The notes: generated from the sequence alone by a model not told the origin. A stretch of DNA of 64,000 nt from Corynebacterium amycolatum SK46 (GCF_000173655.1 NZ_ABZU01000008.1:1-64000), one strand, 5' to 3'; counted from the stretch's first letter, positions 26,216 through 35,271 are shown. Made by a program: numbers and translations.

Positions 26216-26280
26216 GCCACCCGCTATCGCTGCGGGTGGCAGCGTTAGCTGTGTGCGGCGGAGGCTATCCGCCGCACAGC
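26216..26280 (-). terminator. double hairpin behind purL
   Basis: Two strong stem-loops lie just past the purL stop. GCCACCCGC/GCGGGTGGC is at 26216-26240, and GCTGTG..GCGGCGGA/TCCGCCGC.CAGC is at about 26248-26280. No T-run is visible, so termination efficiency is uncertain. Confidence 0.6.
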
Positions 26281-26292
26281 ACCAGGCCAGTT

Positions 26293-29200
26293 CTACTCGC
26301 CGCGGACCCAGCGGACAGCGTTGCCGAAGATGTCCTGCTCACCAATGCCCGGAATGTTGCGCATCAGGCCCTCGCGGAAACGCTCTGGGTGGCCCATCTT
26401 GCCCAGAATCCTGCCGTCAGCACTGACAATGCCCTCAATGGCGTAGGAGGAACCGTTCGGGTTGGCTGGCGCTGTCATCGTCGGCACGCCGTCGGCATCG
26501 ACGTACTGGAAAGCGACCTGACCGGCTTCGAACAGGCGGCGGGCCTCGTCCTCGGAAACCACAAAACGGCCCTCACCGTGAGAAACCGGCATGAGGTGGG
26601 TCTGGCCTGGCTTGAAGCCACGCAGCCACGGGGAATCCACGGTCGCGACGCGAGTGGTAGCGATACGCGAAACGTGACGCAGCTGGCGGTTGTGGGCCAG
26701 GGTCGGCGAGTCCTCGCGGAGCTGCGCCGGGTCGCCGTACGGCAGGAAGCCGGACTTGACCAGCGCCTGGAAACCGTTACAAATACCGAGCACAAGACCA
26801 TTGCCGGCCACGAATTCCTTGACGGCGGCTGCGACGTCGTCGGAACGCAGGAACGCGGCGATGAACTTGGCGGATCCGTCCGGCTCGTCACCCAGGGAGA
26901 AGCCACCGGAGAATGCCAGGATGTCGGCGTCCTGAAGCTTCTCGATAAACACCTTCGTATCCTCCGCCAGCATCGCCGGGGTCAGATTGCGGATCACGTG
27001 GAACTCGTAGGTAGCGCCCGCTGCGGCGAATGCCTCGGCCATGTCGTACTCGGAGTTGGTACCCGGGAAGACCGGCAGCAGCACGTGGACATCCTTCTTC
27101 CCCGGGCTCTGCAGGGCGGTCTCGGTGGCACTGACCTGGGTAGCGAACTCCGGCAGGGCCTCGCCCTCATCGTCATTGAGCGGGAAGACCTCACGGTAAC
27201 CGGACTCCATTGCCTCCAGGGCCTCGGCGACAGTGAAGGACTCCTCACCGAATCGCAGCGTGCCCGACTCGTCGGCGGTACCAATCTTCACAGCACCCTC
27301 AACGACCCCATCAACAACCTGACCAGCCGGAACAGCGACGACAATGGAGCCCAGCGGAGCCTCCGGAAGGGATGCCTCCAGGACCACGCCCAGGCCCACG
27401 CCATTGCCCACAGCCATGTTCACCAAGGTCGCAGCCAAATCTGCATTGGCAACAGCCGAGGCCGCAGCCGGACGCAGCTCGCGCACAGCAGCAAACAGTT
27501 CGTTGAGCTGCTCGTAGTTCGGTTCCCCTGACCCGAGCGGCTTGTGCGCAAACAGGTAGAGGTCGAAGTTACCGGCCGGGATTGCAGCGGACACGGCATC
27601 GGTCTCGTCCATCGCGGCAACTGCGAAGGTCACCAGGGTCGCCGGCACGTGCAGGTCCTCACCGTAGGTGCCGGACATGGAGTCCTTACCGCCAATAGCC
27701 GCAACCTGGAAGCCGTCCTGAGCCTCGAGCAGGCCGAGCAGAGCCTGCGTAACCTCGCCCCAGCGCTGCGGGTCCTGGTCCAGGCGCTGGAAGTATTCCT
27801 GCACACTCAGCCAGGCGCCGCGCGGATCGCCACCGGCCGCTGCGAGCTTGGCCAGAGCCTCCACGACGGAGTAGGAACCCATGAGGTACGGGGACTCGTC
27901 GGCAAGCGATGGCGAGTAACCCCAGGTCATGACGGACGCGGTGCTCGTCCCGCCATCGACCGGCAGCGTCTGGATCGACGCCTGCTCGTCGGTCTTCTGC
28001 GCCGCACCGCCGTACGGCATGAGCACGGTGGAGCGGCCGACGGTCGAGTCGAACTGCTCGATCATGCCCTCCTGGGAGCCCGCCGTCGCCGCACGCAGCG
28101 ACTCCAGCACGCTCGTCGGGGCCTGCTTCACGACGCCGCCCTCCGCGGCAACCATCTCGACGTCCTGGGCGCGGTCAGCACCGTTGGTGTCAATGAATTC
28201 ACGGGAGAGATCGAATACGACCTCGTCGCCCATGAACATCCGCAGACGACCGGTGTCGGTGATGTCGGCCAGCGCGACGGCCTCGATGTTCTCTTCGGCA
28301 GCGGCGGCGATGATGAAGTCGGCGTCCTCCGGGCGCACGACCAGCGCCATGCGCTCCTGGGACTCGGAAATCGCAATCTCGCGGGCATTCAGACCGGCGT
28401 ACTTCAGCGGCACACGCTCGAGGTGAATGTCGATGGAATCAGCCAGCTCACCGACCGCAACGGACACGCCACCAGCACCAAAGTCATTACAGCGGACAAT
28501 CTTGGTGGCGACGTCCTCGCGGCGGAACAGGCGCTGAATCTTGCGCTCGTTGACCGGGTTACCCTTCTGCACCTCGGCGCCGGAGCGGCCCAGCGAGTCC
28601 TCATCATGGGCCTTCGACGAACCGGTCGCACCGCCGACGCCATCACGGCCAGTGCGGCCGCCGAGCATGATCACGACATCGCCCGGCGCAGGTTCGAGGC
28701 GCTTGACGTTGTCCGCCGGAACAGCGGCGACGACGGCACCGAGTTCCATTCGCTTGGCGACGTATCCCGGGTGGACCAGCTCGCGCACACCGGTGGTGGC
28801 CAGACCGATTTGGTTGCCGTAGGAGGAGTAGCCAGCTGCGGCACGAGAGGAAATATCGCGCTGCGGCAGCTTGCCCTCGAGGGTCTGCTCGCGCGGAGTG
28901 TTGATGTCACCTGCGCCGGACAGACGCATGGCCTGGTAGACCCAGGAGCGACCTGACAGCGGATCGCGAATCGCGCCACCTAGACAGGTGGAGGCACCAC
29001 CGAAGGGCTCGATTTCGGTCGGGTGGTTGTGGGTCTCGTTCTTGAACATGAGGAGCCACTTGCGGTCGTCACCCTCGACGTCGACGTAGACAGAGCAGGC
29101 GTTGATTTCCTCGGAAACTTCCTGGTCATCCATAACGCCCGTGCGACGCAGTTCGCGGCCCATGATGGTGCCCATGTCCATCAGGGTGCGTGGCTTGTGA

Positions 29201-29952
29201 GTACGACCGTTGAGCTCACGCAATTCGTCGTAGCGACGCAGCGCGCGATCCAACTGCGCGGCAAAGCGCGGCTCGTTGTTCTCGATGGAGGTCAGCTCGG
29301 TGTTGAAGGTGGTGTGGCGGCAGTGGTCCGACCAGTAGGTATCCAGCGCGGACAGCTCCACCTCGGTCGGAGTGCGCCCCTCGGAGCGGAAGTAATCCTG
29401 GATGGTCTTCAGGTCGGCCAGCGACATGGCCATACCATCGGATGCGAGCAGCTCGGCCAGGCCCTCGTCATCCAGCTCGGTGAAGCCCGGGTACTCCTTC
29501 AGCGGCTCAATCTCGCCCATGCTCGGACGGCGCAGGACGCTCAGGTTCTTCTCCCCCGACTCGACCGGGTTAATGAGGAAGGAGCGCACAGCGTCATTCA
29601 CCGGAGCGTCGAAAACATACAGTGTTGCCGAGGTGATCTGCGCCTGCGTTTCCGGACGGAGCAGGCGCAGGGCCTGCTCTGCGGCATCGGCGCGCTGGTC
29701 GTACTGGCCAGGAAGCGGCTCGACAGCAAGGTAGTTCCCCAGCTCGGCGGGGGCCGGGAGCTCGGCCAGCTCGTCGACACGCGAATCAGCAACTACCGAC
29801 TCGCGCAGCGCGACGAGATCCTCCTCCGTCGCATCGAAAGCATCGTAGAGATAGTAGATTGCCACCTCGCCGTCCTGGCCGATCGAGGACAGCAGCGTAG
29901 CTTCCTCATTGCGGAACTCGGGCTTACGGCGAACGGCTAGACGGGCGTCCAT
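26293..29952 (-). CDS. purL: phosphoribosylformylglycinamidine synthase, single-chain form
   Basis: A 1219-residue FGAM synthase performing step four of purine synthesis with glutamine as ammonia source. The N-terminal PurS-like domain and linker (with the SDHCRHTTF signature) are followed by two AIR-synthase-like domain pairs. The C-terminal class I glutaminase domain (about 945-1219) has its Cys in LGICNGFQAL (about residue 1058) and GHPER near the end. The ATG at 29952 has GGAGCC upstream; a TTG one codon earlier is less likely. The long form is unusual for Corynebacterium, where PurS, PurQ and a short PurL are normally separate, and it looks closer to the long form of Bifidobacterium and clostridia. 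Confidence 0.94.
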   Translation of the reverse strand: MDARLAVRRKPEFRNEEATLLSSIGQDGEVAIYYLYDAFDATEEDLVALRESVVADSRVDELAELPAPAELGNYLAVEPLPGQYDQRADAAEQALRLLRPETQAQITSATLYVFDAPVNDAVRSFLINPVESGEKNLSVLRRPSMGEIEPLKEYPGFTELDDEGLAELLASDGMAMSLADLKTIQDYFRSEGRTPTEVELSALDTYWSDHCRHTTFNTELTSIENNEPRFAAQLDRALRRYDELRELNGRTHKPRTLMDMGTIMGRELRRTGVMDDQEVSEEINACSVYVDVEGDDRKWLLMFKNETHNHPTEIEPFGGASTCLGGAIRDPLSGRSWVYQAMRLSGAGDINTPREQTLEGKLPQRDISSRAAAGYSSYGNQIGLATTGVRELVHPGYVAKRMELGAVVAAVPADNVKRLEPAPGDVVIMLGGRTGRDGVGGATGSSKAHDEDSLGRSGAEVQKGNPVNERKIQRLFRREDVATKIVRCNDFGAGGVSVAVGELADSIDIHLERVPLKYAGLNAREIAISESQERMALVVRPEDADFIIAAAAEENIEAVALADITDTGRLRMFMGDEVVFDLSREFIDTNGADRAQDVEMVAAEGGVVKQAPTSVLESLRAATAGSQEGMIEQFDSTVGRSTVLMPYGGAAQKTDEQASIQTLPVDGGTSTASVMTWGYSPSLADESPYLMGSYSVVEALAKLAAAGGDPRGAWLSVQEYFQRLDQDPQRWGEVTQALLGLLEAQDGFQVAAIGGKDSMSGTYGEDLHVPATLVTFAVAAMDETDAVSAAIPAGNFDLYLFAHKPLGSGEPNYEQLNELFAAVRELRPAAASAVANADLAATLVNMAVGNGVGLGVVLEASLPEAPLGSIVVAVPAGQVVDGVVEGAVKIGTADESGTLRFGEESFTVAEALEAMESGYREVFPLNDDEGEALPEFATQVSATETALQSPGKKDVHVLLPVFPGTNSEYDMAEAFAAAGATYEFHVIRNLTPAMLAEDTKVFIEKLQDADILAFSGGFSLGDEPDGSAKFIAAFLRSDDVAAAVKEFVAGNGLVLGICNGFQALVKSGFLPYGDPAQLREDSPTLAHNRQLRHVSRIATTRVATVDSPWLRGFKPGQTHLMPVSHGEGRFVVSEDEARRLFEAGQVAFQYVDADGVPTMTAPANPNGSSYAIEGIVSADGRILGKMGHPERFREGLMRNIPGIGEQDIFGNAVRWVRGE

Positions 29953-30270
29953 CAAGGCTCCTATCGAAATACGGGGAGGGCAACCGGGGTCTAAGTCTAT
30001 TGCAACTGTTCAGGATAGGAAAATGTCCCCCGGAGTGCGAGGGGCGCGAGGCGGCGCGGGGCGGCGCGGGACGGAAGCCCCGATTGACCAAGTACAAGGC
30101 CAGGCTAATCGGATTCGGCCGGGCAAAGGCTGCGCGGGGGTGTTGGAGGTACGGCCGTGGCGGCTCAGGGAGGCGGCGAGTCGGGCGGCAGGTCCGGGTT
30201 GGTGCCTGTTGTTGCACGTTGCTACCTGTTGCTGCGCGTTGCTGAAGCAAGGGAGCTGGTTCGTTGTCTT

Positions 30271-30433
30271 ATCGATGCATAGTTCACCCATCGATTCGCT
30301 ATAGCCTGGCCACAAGTGAACAGCGCATCGACAAGTGCACACGTAGCACCCACAGCGCGCGCATAAGTGGCGCAAAACCATCGACAGGTCACGAGAAACC
30401 ATCGATAAGTGACCGAACCCTGGCCACAAGTGA
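30271..30433. repeat. intergenic hairpin repeat, copy B
   Basis: Second copy of the family at 25831. The segment GCTATAGCCTGGCCACAAGTGAA is shared, and GCGCGCATAAGTG, AAAACCATCGA and ATCGATAAGTG recur. The hairpin is TCGATTCGCTAT (30291-30302) with ACAGCGCATCGA (30320-30331). It has two mismatches but one base pair is changed on both sides relative to copy A. It lies next to the second tRNA-Arg(ACG). Confidence 0.7.
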
Positions 30434-30438
30434 AGGAC

Positions 30439-30545
30439 CGCGCTGCCCCGCCCCGCGCTGCCCCGCCCCGCAATGCCCCGGCTCGCGCTGCCCCGCCCCG
30501 CAATGCCCCGGCTCGCGCTGCAATGCCAGGTAATAAATGCCAGGT
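30439..30545. repeat. GC-rich tandem repeat (~30 bp unit)
   Basis: A unit beginning CGCGCTGCCCCGCCCCG and ending AATGCCCCGGCT (30 bp) occurs twice almost back to back. Partial units stand on both ends, and ATGCCAGGTAATA then occurs twice. It lies between repeat copy B and the tRNA-Arg terminator. It looks like slipped-strand expansion and may vary in copy number. Confidence 0.7.
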
Positions 30546-30559
30546 AATAAAAACAAAAA

Positions 30560-30584
30560 GACCCGCACCTATAAAGTGCGGGTC
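30560..30584 (-). terminator. terminator of tRNA-Arg copy 2
   Basis: GACCCGCAC and GTGCGGGTC form a 9-bp stem with a 7-nt loop. It is closely similar to the terminator of copy 1 and is followed by TTTTTGTTTTTA on the minus strand. Confidence 0.85.
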
Positions 30585-30591
30585 TACATGG

Positions 30592-30664
30592 TGCGCCCGA
30601 AGGGATTCGAACCCCTAACCTTCTGATCCGTAGTCAGATGCTCTATCCGTTGAGCTACGGGCGC
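30592..30664 (-). tRNA. tRNA-Arg (anticodon ACG), copy 2
   Basis: Identical in sequence to the tRNA-Arg at 25999-26071, with the same anticodon loop CTACGGA. Terminator type and neighbouring repeat are also shared, indicating duplication of the whole segment. Confidence 0.95.
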
Positions 30665-30670
30665 GTGTGG

Positions 30671-30759
30671 CGGAGGCGAGAGGATTCGAACCTCCGGCCC
30701 GTCGCAAGACAGGCAACTCCTTAGCAGGGAGCCCCATTCGGCCGCTCTGGCACGCCTCC
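30671..30759 (-). tRNA. tRNA-Ser (anticodon GCT)
   Basis: A class II tRNA on the minus strand. Acceptor GGAGGCG pairs with CGCCTCC, anticodon stem CTCC/GGAG encloses CTGCTAA (anticodon GCT, codons AGC/AGU), and a long variable arm follows. The CCA end is encoded at 30668-30670. It lies 6 bp upstream of tRNA-Arg copy 2, and the two are probably one transcript. Confidence 0.94.
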
Positions 30760-30982
30760 AAAACCACTGGCATCAATCCCGCTTCAGCAAGGCTGTTCGC
30801 CATTGCGTGGACGAGACCAAATAACCGCAGCCAATCCTACAGAACACAAGAATTGAAAAGCAAAACACCCGCGGAGCCACCAATAATGGCGCCAATAGTG
30901 GCACCACAAATAGCGACCATACCTTGGGATTTTGCGGAGATTCTGTACTGCCCAATCCGGACCATGTTCTACAGTTAGGCCT

Positions 30983-32122
30983 ATGACCAACGATGCATCT
31001 TCAGTTCAGCCAAAAACCCGCGCCGACCTCGAGCAGGTTCCGGCCTATGTCCCGGGCAAGGCTGTGCCCGGCGCGCTGAAGATCGCGTCCAATGAAATGG
31101 CCCAACCGCCACTGCCCTCGGTGGTGAAGGCCATCTCGCAGACCATCGCTGACCCAACCACCAGCCCGAACCGCTACCCGGACATGGGCGCGGTTGACCT
31201 GCGCATTAAGCTCGGCGAGCACCTGGGTCTACCCATGGAGCAGGTCGCGGTCGGCTGCGGCTCCTCCGCTCTGTGCCTGCAGCTCGTGCAGGCCACCTGC
31301 ACGGATGGGGATGAGGTCGTGTTCCCGTGGCGCAGCTTCGAGGCCTACCCCATTCTCGCTCGCGTCGCCGGGGCTACTCCGGTGCCGGTGCCGCTGGATG
31401 CGCAGGGTCGCAATGACCTCTCAGCAATGGCTGCCGCGATCACCGACCGCACACGTCTGGTTTTCGTCTGTAATCCCAACAACCCAACGGGCACGACCAT
31501 CACTCGCGAGGCATTCGCGGAGTTTATGGCGCAGGTTCCGGGCGATGTTGTAGTCGCTCTCGACGAGGCCTACATCGAGCTGGTGGACGAGGCCACTCAT
31601 GCCGCCACCCCGTTGGCGCATGAGTTGCTGGATACCTACCCCAACCTGGTCGGTTTGCGCACATTCTCCAAGGTCTACGGTTTGGCCGGGCTTCGTGTGG
31701 GCTACATGTTCGGTCCGGAGAAGCTTGTGGAGGCCGTGAATAAAGTCGCCATCCCCTTCTCTGTGAACACCCTCGCGCAGATCGCCGCGCTCGCGTCGCT
31801 GGACGCGCAAGAGGAGCTCTCCGCACGCATCGCTGAGGTCCGTGCACAGCGCGTCGCTGTCACCGAGGCCATCAATGCCGCCACCGGCCGCGAGACGGTG
31901 CTGCCGAACTCGCAGGCCAACTTCATTTGGATTGACGAGGGTCGGATCGCGGATCTCTCATTGCTTGACGACGTCTCGGTGGCCACCACCACGGATCTCG
32001 GTGACTTCCTGGCGCAGCGCAACATTCTCATCCGCTGCTTTGCCGGCGAAGGTGCTCGTATCACCATCACTACTGAGGAAGAGACCTCGCAGCTGCTGGC
32101 TGCGCTCGGGATCGAGCGCTAA
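30983..32122 (+). CDS. pat: histidinol-phosphate/aromatic aminotransferase (HisC2/Pat type)
   Basis: A 379-residue fold-type I PLP aminotransferase of the HisC-like group. The PLP region is clear: NPNNPTGT, VALDEAYIEL, and the Schiff-base lysine in RTFSKVYGLAGLRVGYM. Arg residues near RCFAGEGARITI bind the substrate carboxylate. Corynebacterial members of this subgroup act mainly on phenylpyruvate (Pat), which would complement TyrA. True HisC is normally in the his operon, absent here. The ATG at 30983 begins the conserved region; an upstream in-frame start at 30932 is rejected. Confidence 0.88.
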   Translation: MTNDASSVQPKTRADLEQVPAYVPGKAVPGALKIASNEMAQPPLPSVVKAISQTIADPTTSPNRYPDMGAVDLRIKLGEHLGLPMEQVAVGCGSSALCLQLVQATCTDGDEVVFPWRSFEAYPILARVAGATPVPVPLDAQGRNDLSAMAAAITDRTRLVFVCNPNNPTGTTITREAFAEFMAQVPGDVVVALDEAYIELVDEATHAATPLAHELLDTYPNLVGLRTFSKVYGLAGLRVGYMFGPEKLVEAVNKVAIPFSVNTLAQIAALASLDAQEELSARIAEVRAQRVAVTEAINAATGRETVLPNSQANFIWIDEGRIADLSLLDDVSVATTTDLGDFLAQRNILIRCFAGEGARITITTEEETSQLLAALGIER

Positions 32123-32136
32123 CAGCTATCGCTCAG

Positions 32137-33045
32137 CTAGCAGCTACCGGCGCGGCCGGTGGTCGCGCCACCGCTGCGCTCAATCGCCTTTGCGATGCGG
32201 TCAAGCATTTGCTGGCCGGTCTCATAGGTGCCGTCGTCAGGCTGGGCTGCGATAGCGACACCAACGAAGGTGCCCGGCTTCTTGCCCGGCAGATAGCCGA
32301 ACTGCCGCACAAGGTAGACGCCTTCATCATCTGGGCCCCAACCACCCTTGAAGTGGGCGCCGCGGATGTGTCCGAGGCCGTAGGACTGCTCGTCGGCAAT
32401 CTGCCCCATGAGGTCAGCGACCTTTGGGCCCGCCTCGATGCACTGCAAATTGGCGCCGAAAACGGCTTGGTCGCGCAAATCCCACTGTGTCTGCCCGAAG
32501 ACGGTGTATTCCGCGCGGATGCGGTCAGTGCCCATGACGGTGCGGGTGTCGTGGCCCTCTCGGAGAATCTCGTCGGTGGTCGCGCCAGCGGTCGCATCAT
32601 CGCCCAGGGAGTACCACATGGACTCAGCCGCATCGTTATCGGAAACCGTGATTGCAGATTCCACCTGCGCATCCACGCCCGATTGGCGCACATAAGCCAC
32701 CGCAATCGGCACCTTGGAGGTAGACCAGGCCGGACCCGTTTTGAAGTCACCCGTGGAAACCACTTCGGAATCCTTATCCGGCGTTGCCAGAGCGGCGCCG
32801 GCCAAACCACCGAGTTCCTTTTGCGCGGACTTCACGGCCTCGACAACTTCGCGAGGCATTTCACCGGGCACAACTTTCCCGTCGGAGGATGCGCCGCCGG
32901 GGCCGTCGTCAAGCGAATTGGACAGCGTCGGCGATGGCATGTCCGCCGAGTCGGTGCCGATGGTGCAGGCGCTCAGGCCGAGCGTGACGACGGCGGTTGC
33001 GGCCAGAGCTACTCGGAGACGTTTAGACAATGTGCACCGTCGCAT
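32137..33045 (-). CDS. beta-lactamase-like serine hydrolase lipoprotein
   Basis: A 302-residue secreted lipoprotein. A signal peptide with lipobox LGLSAC anchors it to the membrane, followed by a flexible Ser/Gly/Asp linker. The hydrolase domain has class A beta-lactamase/penicillin-binding motifs: STSK (SxxK), SDN, and KGG in place of KTG. It may be a degenerate or peptidase-like member, so antibiotic resistance should not be assumed. The ATG at 33045 overlaps the 3' end of the upstream gene by 23 bp; a TTG at 33030 would also give a complete signal peptide. The two genes are likely co-transcribed. Confidence 0.8.
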   Translation of the reverse strand: MRRCTLSKRLRVALAATAVVTLGLSACTIGTDSADMPSPTLSNSLDDGPGGASSDGKVVPGEMPREVVEAVKSAQKELGGLAGAALATPDKDSEVVSTGDFKTGPAWSTSKVPIAVAYVRQSGVDAQVESAITVSDNDAAESMWYSLGDDATAGATTDEILREGHDTRTVMGTDRIRAEYTVFGQTQWDLRDQAVFGANLQCIEAGPKVADLMGQIADEQSYGLGHIRGAHFKGGWGPDDEGVYLVRQFGYLPGKKPGTFVGVAIAAQPDDGTYETGQQMLDRIAKAIERSGGATTGRAGSC

Positions 33046-33715
33046 TCGTACCGCCAGTGCAAGTGACAACCTCACCGTTATCGCGGCAGGTCATGGTGTA
33101 AGTCTTGCCAGTTGTTGGGCTGCTAGCGGTGACAGTACCGTTGAGCTTCTTCGTAAGTTGATACTGCTCAACGAAGGAATTGCGCACGTTGGTGGCAAAC
33201 TGACAGGTCGTCGTGTTACCGCCGACATCTTCTGCATATACCAAGTTCAAATCACCCGGATCTCCTGAGCCGGAGCAGTGACGCCAATTCGATGGCGGCT
33301 GGAACCCTTCAGCGCGACGCTTTTGCTCAGCGGTCGACGAGGTGGAGGAATCCTCAGCACTAGCAGACTGAACCGACTGGGACGAGTTGCTGTCGGCCGA
33401 ATTCGCTCCCTTCGAATCGGAGAAGTAGAAGTAAGCCATTGCGCCGACTAAGAGAGCGACCGCAACGAGTGCTAGGACAATAACCGCGATGGTCAGCCCC
33501 TTGTTGTCATTGCGCGGCGCGGCAGCCGGACCAGCTTGCGGACCTGGAACATAGGGGGCGGGGCGGTATGGTTCAGGCTGCTCCCGCTGTGCCCCATCCA
33601 CAGCGCTCCACGCATTTGCCGGCGTATCTGCGGAGGGTTGATCATCTGACGTGTACGGATTTATGCTCCACTCACCGAACGAGTCGTCCGAGTGGTTGCT
33701 CCGATTCGTTGCCAT
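33023..33715 (-). CDS. single-pass membrane protein of unknown function
   Basis: A 230-residue protein with a hydrophilic, Pro- and Ser-rich N-terminal cytoplasmic part (about 1-75). One transmembrane helix (about 77-101, GLTIAVIVLALVAVALLVGAM) follows, then a Ser-rich linker. A small extracytoplasmic domain has four Cys that could form two disulfides (WRHCSG, TTTCQF, TMTCRD, VVTCTGG). The architecture is typical of actinobacterial envelope proteins. It overlaps the downstream lipoprotein gene, suggesting a shared envelope role. Confidence 0.78.
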   Translation of the reverse strand: MATNRSNHSDDSFGEWSINPYTSDDQPSADTPANAWSAVDGAQREQPEPYRPAPYVPGPQAGPAAAPRNDNKGLTIAVIVLALVAVALLVGAMAYFYFSDSKGANSADSNSSQSVQSASAEDSSTSSTAEQKRRAEGFQPPSNWRHCSGSGDPGDLNLVYAEDVGGNTTTCQFATNVRNSFVEQYQLTKKLNGTVTASSPTTGKTYTMTCRDNGEVVTCTGGTNATVHIV

Positions 33716-33953
33716 TGTTCGACCTTTTCCCTCAATACCGTCCGCCAGTATGACGCAGGGTTTGTATTACAGCAAGACCGAGCTTACCGGTTTTGGCAAT
33801 TCGCCCGTATTGTTTCAGGCCACAGTACACATTGGCCGACGCAATTAAATTACCTCCGTAAAATTACGTGTGGCAGATTTCGGACACACGACCCCCCGAC
33901 CACATGCGACCGGGGGTTTACGTTCTGTAACTCGCCCTTTTAAGAGAAATGAA

Positions 33954-33986
33954 GAAACCCCCGGTAGAACAACTACCGAGGGTTTC
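33954..33986 (-). terminator. terminator of tRNA-Ser(TGA)
   Basis: GAAACCCCCGGTAG and CTACCGAGGGTTTC pair with one bulge directly behind the tRNA 3' end. A second hairpin (ACCCCCCG/CGGGGGTT, 33891-33918) follows downstream. Confidence 0.75.
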
Positions 33987-33992
33987 TATCTG

Positions 33993-34077
33993 CGGAAGCA
34001 GGGGGATTTGAACCCCCGGAGGTGTGACCCTCGCTGGTTTTCAAGACCAGTGCATTCGGCCGCTCTGCCATACTTCC
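33993..34077 (-). tRNA. tRNA-Ser (anticodon TGA)
   Basis: A class II tRNA on the minus strand. Acceptor GGAAGTA pairs with TGCTTCC (one G-U), anticodon stem CTGGT/ACCAG encloses CTTGAAA (anticodon TGA, codon UCA), and there is a long variable arm. With GGA, CGA and GCT it completes the serine tRNA set within 34 kb. Confidence 0.95.
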
Positions 34078-34286
34078 AACGCCAACATCATAACCGCATA
34101 CCGCCGTAAGGCAGCAAACGCCCTCATAGCACCCCTTGCCAGCACCTTTCGCTAAACCTTTCACTAGCCCCTCTTCCCAAACCACACCCCAAGCATCCAC
34201 CTCTACAGACATAACTATTTTTGCTAATTGCAAAAGAGCTTGAAATACCGCGTGCATAACCAGTTTTTGCATTACCTTTGAAGACT

Positions 34287-35255
34287 ATGAAGGCAATCAT
34301 TCAGACTGATCTTTCCAACCCCCGCGCCCTGGAATGGGCCGATGCTCCGGAACCGACTCTCGAGGATGGGCAGGTGCTGGTCAAGGTCAAGGCCGCTGGC
34401 GTAAATCGCGCTGACCTGCTGCAGGCCGCTGGCCACTACCCGCCACCGAAAGGCGTGACCGACACCCTCGGCCTGGAGTGCGCGGGTGTCATTGAAGAGG
34501 TCAAGGGTGACTCTCAGGGCTGGAAGGTCGGCGACGAGGTCTGCTGCCTTCTCTCCGGTGGCGCTTACGCCGAAAAGGTCGCAGTCCCGGCCGGCCAGAT
34601 TCTCCCCCTGTCACATGGCTACTCCTTCACCGAGGCCGCATCCATCGTCGAGGTTGCCTGCACGGTGTTCTCGAATGTCGTGATGATTGCCGGCCTAAAG
34701 GAAGGCGACCTGCTGCTGGTCCACGGTGGCGCGGGAGGCATCGGCACTTTCGCTATTCAGATGGCCAAGCGACTCGGCGCTCGCGTCGCAGTCACCGCCG
34801 GTTCAGCGGAGAAGCTGGCTAAGTGCAAGGAGCTCGGCGCCGACATCCTCATCAACTACAAGGAAGAGGACTTCGCGGAAATCGTTGCAGCTGAAGGCGG
34901 CGCCAATGTCATTCTGGACATCATGGGCGCAAAGTACCTCGACCGAAACGTCAAGGCTCTGGCGAAGGACGGCCACCTGGTCATCATCGGCATGCAGGGC
35001 GGCGTTAAGGGCGAGCTCAACATCGGCCGCCTGCTGAGCAAGCGCGGCTCCATTACCGCCACCGGCCTGCGCTACCGCGATCTCGCTGACAAGGCTCGCA
35101 TCGTCAACGCCACAGAGGACACCATCTGGCCAATGCTTGCCGACGGCACCGTCACCCCTCAAATTCATGAGGTCATGGATATGCGCGACGCAGCCAAGGC
35201 CCACGAGCTGCTCGACAGCGGCGCGGTCAGCGGCAAGATTGTGCTGACCGTCTAG
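34287..35255 (+). CDS. NAD(P)H:quinone oxidoreductase, zinc-independent MDR family
   Basis: A 322-residue medium-chain dehydrogenase/reductase lacking the catalytic zinc ligands. It shows the quinone oxidoreductase pattern: VNRADLLQAAGHYPPPKG, the GLECAGVI segment, and the NADPH motif VHGGAGGIGTFAIQMAKRLGARVAVTAGSAEK. It resembles PIG3/QorA-like enzymes that reduce quinones or enones. The ATG at 34287 starts the conserved region; a TTG three codons upstream is less likely. It is transcribed alone. Confidence 0.9.
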   Translation: MKAIIQTDLSNPRALEWADAPEPTLEDGQVLVKVKAAGVNRADLLQAAGHYPPPKGVTDTLGLECAGVIEEVKGDSQGWKVGDEVCCLLSGGAYAEKVAVPAGQILPLSHGYSFTEAASIVEVACTVFSNVVMIAGLKEGDLLLVHGGAGGIGTFAIQMAKRLGARVAVTAGSAEKLAKCKELGADILINYKEEDFAEIVAAEGGANVILDIMGAKYLDRNVKALAKDGHLVIIGMQGGVKGELNIGRLLSKRGSITATGLRYRDLADKARIVNATEDTIWPMLADGTVTPQIHEVMDMRDAAKAHELLDSGAVSGKIVLTV

Positions 35256-35271
35256 TTAGTTGGCTGCCTAG

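Larger units (their letters stand above)
29953..30559. other. 606-bp intergenic region upstream of purL
   Basis: This gap holds the purL ribosome binding site and presumably its promoter. It also contains a GC-rich stretch (30035-30200), hairpin repeat copy B (30271-30433) and a GC-rich tandem repeat (30439-30545). Short open frames on both strands have no coding character and overlap repeats. No purine riboswitch was recognised. Confidence 0.6.

Noticed and set aside
26098..28956. Two long plus-strand frames opposite purL
   Set aside because: Antisense shadows; composition follows the codon structure of purL.
29956..30430. Several short frames upstream of purL on both strands
   Set aside because: They overlap GC-rich repeats and hairpin repeat copy B and lack ribosome binding sites.
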